A stretch of DNA of 25,707 nucleotides from assembly GCA_964629645.1 (NCBI GenBank), contig CAZVSU010000035.1:1-25707 (forward strand), in the 5' to 3' direction. Both the position numbers and the translations under genes were made by a program. This DNA comes from JAAKFL01 sp964629645 (lineage in GTDB: Bacteria; Chlamydiota; Chlamydiia; Chlamydiales; SLFE01). The notes beneath the pieces were generated by a model. The model was not told the DNA's origin. It ran no database searches and saw only the letters and a list, made by a program, of their open reading frames with translations. Each line of letters begins with the position of its first letter. Positions within the stretch are counted from its first letter, which is position 1. Of this stretch, positions 14,300 to 21,527 are shown piece after piece.

Positions 14300-17200
14300 T
14301 TATGGGGCATGCTGATAACAACCCGAGAGCTCAAACCCTCTTGTTTGAATTCCGCGCGCCGCGTCGGAGTACTCATAAGGGGCTTTAGAGGGGTAGGAAA
14401 CCAGCGATCCCTTGTATTTTCCTTTTGCTACCGTTTCTTTTGAGACAAGGGGCACACCGAGCTCCTTAGCTCTCTCTTTTGCGAAATTCAGAAGGGCGCT
14501 TCTGTATTTTGCTGTTGCAGGATAGATCCGTTCAAAAAAGAGCACCGGTTTGTTCGTCTCTTTATCTATCAGAAGACGAAGAATGAAACGCTCGAGGATC
14601 TGACCCCGACTATCTTTTACAGCGAGGATCCGATGCTTGCCGTCCATCACATAACCCATCAACGCTTTATTCAACTTGGGATTTCCGTCGACTCTTTGAC
14701 AACTTCCGCCCACTTCGGTTCCTGCAAGAAAAAGATCGAGGGGATCATCGCTGTCGACGATTGTCCACGTCTCTATTCTTTTTGGCACTGTTGGTTTGAG
14801 CCCTTCTTTAAAGGACATCACATCATTGATAAATTCTCCAACTTCATTCTCTGGCAGTTCCCTAAGCGCCTCCAGAATCTCCTCTAAATAGTCAACCGTC
14901 AACAGATCGGGCTTTTGAATCAGATTTAATAGTAGAGTGTCCAAATCGTCAAAACTCTCTGAAGGGTCGATCTTTATAGCATAGAATTCGGCCACTTTAG
15001 GGAGCTTGTTTAAAGGAAGGTGGCTGTCAGCCACAATTTTAGTCTCAATACTTTCGATAATCTGCCGGGCGATATCTTGGCCAACATCTGCTTGAAGATA
15101 ATCAGCAAGAGCGCCGCTTTTTTCCTTTTTCCACTTCTCAAGAACCTGTGGGCTTGTTTCGGCAATACGATCTAAAGTCTCGGATTTCTGATAACGTGAC
15201 GACTGGAACGTGTCGGCATCTACTTCTTCGATAAACGTTTTTACCGTTCTTAATAGAGCTTCAGAATCCGACGGGGAAAGCTTTAACAGGCCGGCTACAT
15301 AGATAGCCAAAGCCCCCGGCTGTCGATCTCCGAAAAAATACTCAGAAAAACGAGTGGAATCTGATATGACTAAGCCCGGCATGGGCTCATCAAATACTTG
15401 AGACAAGTTTTTTATAAGTTGCTCTTTATTGATATCGCTTGAGTCAAAAGTGATGCTGGATTCCTTTTTGAGACCCACGAGGGCATTGAGAGCCTTAAGC
15501 TCTAGAAGAAAAGTTGTGTCATCCAAAACAAGGGACTTAGTTTCACCCCCCTCGGGAAGGGATTTTTTTTCGGACCGGGAAAGGTGATCGAATATCGCAT
15601 TAATTGTGTCTGTGTTCACCCTGACTGATTTTTTGAGGCCCCAAAGTGCGTTGTAGAGAATTTTAGCCTTTTCGCCATCTTTGAAAATACCTGCTCTTTT
15701 GCCAAGAGTTTGAGTCAAGCAATCAGTATTGATTTCTGGGTGCGATTTTTTTAGATCATTGAGTAAAATTTTAGTCATGAAGGCATAAGAAGGCGAGATC
15801 GTCTCTTTCCAATCTGTTCGGGACATCTGTTCGGCAAAGAGAGTCACCAGATGGAACCTTAACGCGCCGTCCCGAACATTGTAGATCTTCTTAAGAAGCT
15901 GTGATTCAAATGGGGGTCCTATCTTGCTTTTTTCTCTTGTCTCCAACAATCGAAATAAGGAATAGTTCATCCAATGTGTCAGCTCGTACTGCAGATCACC
16001 ATCGATTTCTAAAATAGCCTCTACACAATCGTAGATGGGAGCCCAAAACGTCCCTTCTTGTTCCAAATTTAATATGAGCGGATTCAACCTTTTGACGTCC
16101 TTATGTTTTCTAATCTTTTTTCGAAATGCCTTGCAGGCAGCTTGATGGTCTTTCAAACTTGGCCGCCCCTTGGGCTCCAAACTGTAATAGTTTTTTATTA
16201 TCTCAAGATTGGGATCATCGGGAAAATTCTCGCTCAGCGGTGCCATTTTTTCCTCAATTCTTTTTTTGACCTCCTCGAGTTTGACTTCGGCTAAATCAAA
16301 GGGACGAAACAGCAATTGTCTTTTTTCGTTGACATCTTGAATCTCTTTGAAAGCAGGCCGTGTCGGAAACTGTCTGATCGCATCAAAAGAAGAATCATCT
16401 TCAAGAATCTCCGAATTTTTGAGATATTCTTTCACCAATGGCAACAAATCGGGCCATCTGGAAGCGAGGCGAACAACCTCCCGCTCAAAATCCGTATCGT
16501 CGATGCGTAACTTTTTATATCCATATTTTTCCATGAGCTTTATAGCCCCCTCTTTGTGCTCCAAGACGGCGAGGGCTATCTCCTTGCGGTCCGACTCTTT
16601 TTCCAGTCGAAACTTATCGATATTGGCGATGAGCATTCCAAGATTATTTCCGCTCTCTGCTATCTCAAGTGCGATCGCTTTTCGATTGCTTTTTTTCAAA
16701 ATAGAAAATTTATCGAAATAAGATATCAGATAGCTTGTTCCTAATTCATGCTCAGTCATGACATGCGCTATCTCATTTAGATCCGCCTGATTTTTTATCG
16801 AAAATTTATTGATTTTAGGGGCTAGATGCACCGCCCCTTGCCCATGTCTTGCTATCACAAGGGCAATCTCTTTTCGGTGTCCTTCTTCTTCAAGAGAAAA
16901 TTCTTCGATTTTATGAACGAGTTCGACTGCCCTCTTTTCGTGATGGGCGATTGCAACTAGAATATCTTTTCTATCTTTCTCATCTTTAGAAAAAAACGAC
17001 TCAAAATTTCTAATCAGGTATTTTGCTCCTTTTTTATGCTTGGCAATGGCAAGCGCAATCTTATTTTTGTGCGCATCACTCAAAGAAAACTGATTGATAT
17101 TTTGAGCTAAATCTTCAGCTCCCCAAGACGACTCAGCTATCGCAAGCGCAATCCTGTATCGGGACTCTTCATCATGAATGTTAAATCCATTGATATTTAT

Positions 17201-20185
17201 AACAAGCCTTCCTGCTCCCTGTGGCCACCGCGCTATCTCAAGCGCTAAATCTTTTCGATGCGCGTCACTCAATGAAATCTCTTCAACTTTATCTGCTAAA
17301 GTAGGCGCAGCTTCTCGATGATGCGCTAAAGTAAGCGCCATCTTGTAACGGGTCACCTCATCATTAAAAGCAAATGCCCCCATATTTTTAGCTAGAACTG
17401 CTGCTCCCTTAGGAGACTCGGCTAACGCAAGCGCAACCTCATTTTGGTGCGCTTGAGTCAATGAAAACACTTTGAGTTTGTCTGCTAGAATAGGCGCAGC
17501 TTCTTGATGATGCGCTAGGGCAAGCGCAATCTTGTAACGGGTTTTTTCATCATGTATAGCAAATGCTCTGATATTGTGAGCCAGTACTTCTGCTCCCGAA
17601 GGAGATGCAGCTATCGCTATCGCTAAATCTTTTCGGCGCGATTCCTCCTCAAACGAAAACCGTTCGACATTCGCTGCCAGAATTTTAGGCCCACTCCCTT
17701 GCTTCATTATTTCAATTGCTAAGTTGTGTCGGTCAGCTTCATCTTCAATCGAAAACGCGCCGATATTAGTCGCCAGTTCTTCTGCTCCCCATTCATGCTT
17801 GGCTATCTCAAAAGCGATTTTTTTTAAGTCATCTCCTGACAGAGAAAACTGATCGATAGTCTTAGCGAGTTGTTTGGCTCCCCATTCATGCTTGGCTATC
17901 TCAAAAGCGATTTTTTTTAAGTCATCTCCTGACAGAGAAAACTGACCGATATTCTCAGCAAGTACTTTTGCTCCCCTTTCATGCTTGGCTATCTCAAAAG
18001 CGATCTTTTTTAAGTCATCTCCTGACAGAGAAAACTGACCGATATTCTCAGCAAGTACTTTTGCTCCTTTTTCAGTCTTAGCTACCTCTAAAGCAACCGC
18101 CAGCAATTCCTCTCCTTTCAGAGAAAACTGGCCGATATTCTCAACAAGTGCTTTTAGTGTCGTCTTATGCTCGGCCATCACAAGCGCTATCTGGTACCAG
18201 TCATCTTTGTTAAGAGAAAACTTATCAATATTATTACCCAGTGTTTCAGCGCCAAACGAATAATCGGTTAACGCAAGTGCTATCTTTTTTTGATTGTCTA
18301 TTTTGGCAATAGAGAACAATCTTAAGTTTTTAATAAGTTTATCAACAACGCGAAAATGCTTTGCTATTGTAAGAGCGATCTCTGTTCTGTAGTCCTCATT
18401 CTGAAGAAAAAATTTATCGATATTTTGCGCCAAATAGTCTGCACAATCTCTATGCTCCGCAACAGCAAGTAGCACTTCTTTTAAGGCTGCTTCATCCTTG
18501 ATTGGGTCTTTTTCAATATTTCTAAGAAGTATCGACGCCGCTTTTGCATACAGGGCTATCTCAAGCGCTATCTCTTTTCGGTTTTCTTCTTTTTCAATAG
18601 GCAACTTATCAAATTTATCTGCCAGATATTCCGCTCCACCTCTATTTCTAGTAATTGCAGCCGTTATCTGCTTTAGGTAAGTTTCATCTTCAAAAGAAAA
18701 CTCTTGGATAATTCCGATAATTTTGTCGAGTTTCTCTGCACGATAGTTACTCATTCTGATCAACTTTAGAGCGATCTGTTTTAGATCCGCATCATCCTCA
18801 ATTGAGAACTCCTTGATAGTGCCGATGAACGCTAGTGCGTCAAAATAATTATCGGCTATCGCAAGCGCGATGTCTTTGCGGTGCGTTTTGTCCTCAATCG
18901 AAAAATCTTTTATATTCGCAGCAAGTGCAGCTGCCCCTTTTTTTTGCTTGGCTATCGCAAGAGCTATCGTGTAACGACACGCTTCGTCCTCAATTGAAAT
19001 TTTTTTGATATTTTCCGCCAGACGTGCAGCCCCCTGTCCATGTCTTGCTATCGCGAGCGCTATTTTGCTTCGATCTTCTTCATTGTGAATAGAAAATTTA
19101 TCAATATTTTCAGCCAGACGTGCAGCCCCCTGTCCATGTCTTGCTATCGCGAGCGCTATTTTGCTTCGATCTTCTTCATTGTGAATAGAAAATTTATCAA
19201 TATTTTCAGCCAGAATTTCTGCACCCGCTTCATTCTCGGCTATCGCAAATGCGATGTCTTTTAGGCAGGTTTTATCCTCAGAAGAAAATTTTTTGATGTT
19301 TTCAACAAGTGCAGCTGCCCCTCTATTACTTTGAGCCAGCGCCAGGGCGATCTCTTTTTTATTATTTACAGTGGAGTCTGACATCAAGAAATCAATTTCA
19401 CGACAGAAAAGACTTGTCTCAAATTTTGCGAGCTTAAGCAACAAGCGACTGTAAACGCGTTCGCTTTTTTTTAAGTTTGGGGGAATTTCAAGTCCATAAG
19501 AATCAGACTCGAGCATTTGCTTTTTCAAAAAAAGAGCGACCTCGTTTGCCTTTCTTCTCATCAAATTTGAATCGATAGCTTTAGTTGTTTCGTTAATTTC
19601 CAGTAAAATTTCGAGATCCTCGGCTGCTTGAATCAAAAGGTCAGTAGTGTCTAACTTCATGATTTCGTTGCTTTCGTTCGCCTCATTCGAAAAGTCAGAT
19701 GCGAGTGAGTCGTTACTTTCTTGAGATGTTATTGTGGCAGCGGTGCTTTCCAGATATTTTTTCTTCAATAGGTCAGGGGCATTTTCCAATATTTGCTCAC
19801 GGTATGCGTTCGTATAGCCTGTCACATCCTTGATCAAAGAATGAATCATCATCGCGACGGGATCAGGAGACTCCAAGATTATTTCATCCTCTAAGGATGA
19901 GACATTGATTTCTTTGGCCACATTTTCGACTCGATTTGCGCTGGTTTGAAACGAGTCATTGTCGACATTTTTTCTTGGTTTGGCTTGTTTTGTGCTCGGG
20001 TTCTCGGTTTGCTCCTCGTTCACGTACAAGTATTCTATAGGAAGTGCTAAGATATTTTTGACCCAAACATAAGTGCGACCAAAAATCGAGCTCGCTTGCT
20101 GATCGTTTTGTTGATTGAAATCCGAACTATTTTGGCGATCGGCTTTATTGATAGGATTTGGGTCGGAAATATTTTTTGGATCCAT
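14300..20185 (-). CDS. Giant alpha-helical repeat protein (about 31 tandem 30-36 residue repeats) of unknown function
   Basis: The product is 1,961 residues from the ATG at 20185, chosen because AAAGG lies 8 bases upstream; the frame is open to 20209. Residues 1 to ~268 are polar and helical with no signal peptide. About 270 to 1,255 hold roughly 31 repeats with consensus RK.IALAIA.H..GA..LA.NI..FSI.DE, two short helices per unit, implying an alpha-solenoid. About 1,255-1,800 is a non-repetitive helical region. The last ~157 residues form a distinct domain with GTEVGGSCQ, GYVMDGKHRILAVKD and VLFFERIYP. I do not recognise the family. The gene is AT-richer than the flanking operons, stands alone, has its own promoter and sits at the fabH|recR junction. 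A secreted host-directed effector or scaffold is possible but is only inference. Confidence 0.85.
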   Translation of the reverse strand: MDPKNISDPNPINKADRQNSSDFNQQNDQQASSIFGRTYVWVKNILALPIEYLYVNEEQTENPSTKQAKPRKNVDNDSFQTSANRVENVAKEINVSSLEDEIILESPDPVAMMIHSLIKDVTGYTNAYREQILENAPDLLKKKYLESTAATITSQESNDSLASDFSNEANESNEIMKLDTTDLLIQAAEDLEILLEINETTKAIDSNLMRRKANEVALFLKKQMLESDSYGLEIPPNLKKSERVYSRLLLKLAKFETSLFCREIDFLMSDSTVNNKKEIALALAQSNRGAAALVENIKKFSSEDKTCLKDIAFAIAENEAGAEILAENIDKFSIHNEEDRSKIALAIARHGQGAARLAENIDKFSIHNEEDRSKIALAIARHGQGAARLAENIKKISIEDEACRYTIALAIAKQKKGAAALAANIKDFSIEDKTHRKDIALAIADNYFDALAFIGTIKEFSIEDDADLKQIALKLIRMSNYRAEKLDKIIGIIQEFSFEDETYLKQITAAITRNRGGAEYLADKFDKLPIEKEENRKEIALEIALYAKAASILLRNIEKDPIKDEAALKEVLLAVAEHRDCADYLAQNIDKFFLQNEDYRTEIALTIAKHFRVVDKLIKNLRLFSIAKIDNQKKIALALTDYSFGAETLGNNIDKFSLNKDDWYQIALVMAEHKTTLKALVENIGQFSLKGEELLAVALEVAKTEKGAKVLAENIGQFSLSGDDLKKIAFEIAKHERGAKVLAENIGQFSLSGDDLKKIAFEIAKHEWGAKQLAKTIDQFSLSGDDLKKIAFEIAKHEWGAEELATNIGAFSIEDEADRHNLAIEIMKQGSGPKILAANVERFSFEEESRRKDLAIAIAASPSGAEVLAHNIRAFAIHDEKTRYKIALALAHHQEAAPILADKLKVFSLTQAHQNEVALALAESPKGAAVLAKNMGAFAFNDEVTRYKMALTLAHHREAAPTLADKVEEISLSDAHRKDLALEIARWPQGAGRLVININGFNIHDEESRYRIALAIAESSWGAEDLAQNINQFSLSDAHKNKIALAIAKHKKGAKYLIRNFESFFSKDEKDRKDILVAIAHHEKRAVELVHKIEEFSLEEEGHRKEIALVIARHGQGAVHLAPKINKFSIKNQADLNEIAHVMTEHELGTSYLISYFDKFSILKKSNRKAIALEIAESGNNLGMLIANIDKFRLEKESDRKEIALAVLEHKEGAIKLMEKYGYKKLRIDDTDFEREVVRLASRWPDLLPLVKEYLKNSEILEDDSSFDAIRQFPTRPAFKEIQDVNEKRQLLFRPFDLAEVKLEEVKKRIEEKMAPLSENFPDDPNLEIIKNYYSLEPKGRPSLKDHQAACKAFRKKIRKHKDVKRLNPLILNLEQEGTFWAPIYDCVEAILEIDGDLQYELTHWMNYSLFRLLETREKSKIGPPFESQLLKKIYNVRDGALRFHLVTLFAEQMSRTDWKETISPSYAFMTKILLNDLKKSHPEINTDCLTQTLGKRAGIFKDGEKAKILYNALWGLKKSVRVNTDTINAIFDHLSRSEKKSLPEGGETKSLVLDDTTFLLELKALNALVGLKKESSITFDSSDINKEQLIKNLSQVFDEPMPGLVISDSTRFSEYFFGDRQPGALAIYVAGLLKLSPSDSEALLRTVKTFIEEVDADTFQSSRYQKSETLDRIAETSPQVLEKWKKEKSGALADYLQADVGQDIARQIIESIETKIVADSHLPLNKLPKVAEFYAIKIDPSESFDDLDTLLLNLIQKPDLLTVDYLEEILEALRELPENEVGEFINDVMSFKEGLKPTVPKRIETWTIVDSDDPLDLFLAGTEVGGSCQRVDGNPKLNKALMGYVMDGKHRILAVKDSRGQILERFILRLLIDKETNKPVLFFERIYPATAKYRSALLNFAKERAKELGVPLVSKETVAKGKYKGSLVSYPSKAPYEYSDAARGIQTRGFELSGCYQHAP
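14303..14773 (-). other. C-terminal candidate domain of the giant repeat protein
   Basis: This segment encodes the last 157 residues, starting at ETWTIVDSDDPLDLF. Its composition is unlike the repeats: it is rich in Gly, Cys and aromatic residues with alternating hydrophobic beta-like strands (RFILRLLIDK, KPVLFFERIYP). The strands are followed by a helix (LLNFAKERAKELG) and a Gly/Cys-containing end. GSCQ, DGKHR and ERIYP look like fixed motifs of a folded, possibly enzymatic domain. No catalytic mechanism is assigned. Confidence 0.5.
17794..18072 (-). repeat. Three near-identical 93-bp direct repeats
   Basis: CATGCTTGGCTATCTCAAAA starts at 17794, 17887 and 17980. The three 93-bp copies differ at only a few bases and encode units with SGDDLKKIAFEIAKHE.GAK. 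Exact 31-codon periodicity keeps the frame. Confidence 0.9.
19021..19212 (-). repeat. Perfect 96-bp tandem duplication
   Basis: Bases 19021-19116 and 19117-19212 are identical by direct reading. They encode two identical 32-residue units (DRSKIALAIARHGQGAARLA...). This is the most recent duplication in the array. Confidence 0.95.
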
Positions 20186-20220
20186 AACATAAACCTTTTT
20201 TATCAACATCTTTTCTAATT

Positions 20221-20250
20221 ATTATAGAACAAAATATTGTAAAATTGCAA
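20221..20250 (-). promoter_or_regulatory. sigma70-type promoter of the giant repeat gene
   Basis: On the minus strand TTGCAA (20245-20250), an 18-base spacer and a perfect TATAAT (20221-20226), in very AT-rich DNA about 35 bases before the chosen ATG. Such AT-rich context is also prone to chance matches. Confidence 0.6.
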
Positions 20251-20743
20251 AAAAAAATTAAAAAATTAAATCTTTATTAAATATCGTTATATCCTCAATA
20301 ATTCTTATTTTTCAGTATAAAGAGTGTAAAAATAAATTCTTTAATCAATCGCGATAACAAACAATCTAAATGATCAAAAGACCAAGTAGGAAATCTGCCA
20401 CAACGGAAGAATCTTTTGAAAAAATGGGGAAAAATCGTCTATTTGGAGGCCTTTAGAGGTCAAAATCACAAAAAACGACACGCACCAAATTCTTTTTAAG
20501 GCAGGTCTAACCCCTTTTCAGACAAAATAAGTCTATGCAGAGAGATCAACGATACCGACTTAAGGGCTAGGGACTGTCCCTAGCAAATCGTCATCATGAC
20601 AGTTTTCATTGACTCTTAGCTAAAGTGATTCGTCTTGAGCATTCATGGGTGAGGGTGGAGAACACTCTGTCTCGATGATCGTGGTCAAATATTTTTTGAA
20701 ACAAGGTCACATTTTTTTTTGCGATAGCACAAAAGGGGCGCAT
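20251..20743. other. Intergenic region between the giant gene and recR
   Basis: About 490 bases with no convincing gene. The first ~150 bases are extremely AT-rich and the rest is mixed. The only clear structure is the palindrome at 20566-20584. A 28-codon frame beginning at 20370 has no ribosome site. Compared with the gene spacing elsewhere in the window this gap is unusually long, which fits insertion of the giant gene or loss of a former neighbour. Confidence 0.6.
20566..20584. repeat. 19-base palindrome GCTAGGGAC-T-GTCCCTAGC
   Basis: Perfect 9-bp arms around a single T. The TAGGGAC/GTCCCTA core resembles the 14111-14159 hairpin (TAGGGGACGT) in style but not in exact sequence. It lies on the other side of the giant gene. 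It may be mobile-element debris or a protein-binding site. Confidence 0.8.
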
Positions 20744-20772
20744 TTGGAAGCAAATGGCAGCGGTGATATACT
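20744..20772 (+). promoter_or_regulatory. sigma70-type promoter of recR
   Basis: TTGGAA (20744-20749), a 17-base spacer and TATACT (20767-20772). The predicted start, about 20779, lies just before the recR ribosome site (AAAGG) and ATG at 20793. This supports the shorter recR start. Confidence 0.65.
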
Positions 20773-20792
20773 TAATTGAAAAAGGCAGATCC

Positions 20793-21392
20793 ATGCTCCC
20801 CTATCCGCAGATATTGAAAACATTGATCGACCAGCTGAAAAAATTTCCGGGGGTCGGACAAAAAAGTGCCGAACGCTACGCCTTCCAGTTGATCGAATGG
20901 AGCGAAGGGGACCTGCAGCAGTTTGCCAAGGTGCTGGCGTCCTTGAAGAGTGAGCTGAAGTTTTGCCGCGAGTGCGGCGCTCTGATGAAAGATGAAGAGT
21001 GCGCATTTTGCAATAGTGAGGCGCGGACGCAGCGCGTCTTGTGCGTCGTGTCTCATTTTAAAGACATCTTTGCCATCGAACAAACCCACGAGTATCAGGG
21101 CATCTACCATGTTCTCGGCGGCGTCCTTTCGCCGCTGGAGGGCAAGGGACCGGAAACACTCTCGATCGAACCTCTCAAAACAAGAATCGAAACGCGCGGC
21201 GTAAAAGAATTGATCATCGCGCTCGATTCCACATTGGAAGGAGACGCCACCTCTCTTTTTATCAAGGAGCAGCTCGCATCCTTCGACGTTGTGGTCTCGC
21301 GGCTCGCATTCGGCCTTCCTCTTGGAAGCGCTCTCGATTATGTCGACGGAGGGACGCTTGCAAAAGCATTTTCCGGCCGACACGGTTTTTAA
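20793..21392 (+). CDS. recR: Recombination mediator protein RecR
   Basis: RecR works with RecO (and RecF) to load RecA at single-stranded gaps. I choose ATG 20793 (MLPYPQILKTLIDQLKKFPG), giving 199 residues, the family length, with AAAGG 7 bases upstream. The open frame back to 20754 would overlap the promoter. The helix-hairpin-helix FPGVGQKSAERYAF (18-31) is followed by the zinc cysteines C58, C61, C70 and C73. The Toprim segment (LCVVSHFKDIFAIE through YHVLGGVLSPLEGKGPE, about 83-121) comes next, and the end is typical (GLPLGSALDYVDGGTLAKA). It heads the conserved recR-bamA-skp-lpxD order, though bamA has its own promoter. Confidence 0.97.
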   Translation: MLPYPQILKTLIDQLKKFPGVGQKSAERYAFQLIEWSEGDLQQFAKVLASLKSELKFCRECGALMKDEECAFCNSEARTQRVLCVVSHFKDIFAIEQTHEYQGIYHVLGGVLSPLEGKGPETLSIEPLKTRIETRGVKELIIALDSTLEGDATSLFIKEQLASFDVVVSRLAFGLPLGSALDYVDGGTLAKAFSGRHGF

Positions 21393-21403
21393 TTTTCGTA
21401 AAC

Positions 21404-21432
21404 TTGCATAAATGCTTCGAATCGCCTATCAT
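21404..21432 (+). promoter_or_regulatory. sigma70-type promoter of bamA-skp-lpxD
   Basis: TTGCAT (21404-21409), a 17-base spacer and TATCAT (21427-21432). The predicted leader to the bamA ATG is about 90 bases and contains the hairpin at 21454-21492. Confidence 0.6.
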
Positions 21433-21453
21433 CGAATAGTTTTTAGGACCAGT

Positions 21454-21492
21454 GCGATTTTCATACGCCATTCGTGACCGTACCAAAATCGC
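21454..21492 (+). promoter_or_regulatory. Hairpin in the bamA mRNA leader
   Basis: GCGATTTT (21454-21461) pairs with AAAATCGC (21485-21492). Inside, TACG (21464-21467) pairs with CGTA (21479-21482) across a symmetric 2x2 internal loop, leaving an 11-base apical loop. It lies upstream of the ribosome site, so a role in mRNA stability or regulation is possible. Confidence 0.45.
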
Positions 21493-21527
21493 GCGTAATA
21501 CTTGTCATAAAATACCAGGATTGACCT

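Larger units (their letters stand above)
16410..19372 (-). repeat. Array of ~31 coding repeats (about 90-108 bp units)
   Basis: Units are mostly 96 bp (32 residues), with runs of 93 bp (31 residues) and alternating shorter units near the middle. One unit near 18720 is longer, about 36 residues. Conserved positions are the A-L-A core of the first helix, the GA pair and the L-A..I core of the second helix, and F-S at the end. Divergence increases toward both ends, and near-identical copies cluster at 17794-18072 and 19021-19212. Confidence 0.85.

Noticed and set aside
16410..19372. The 96-bp periodicity as a CRISPR array or satellite DNA
   Set aside because: The units are contiguous, encode one open frame and diverge in codon-like fashion. 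There are no unique spacers between constant repeats.
20370..20456. 28-codon plus-strand frame in the giant gene-recR gap
   Set aside because: No ribosome binding site and no recognisable sequence; such a length is common by chance.
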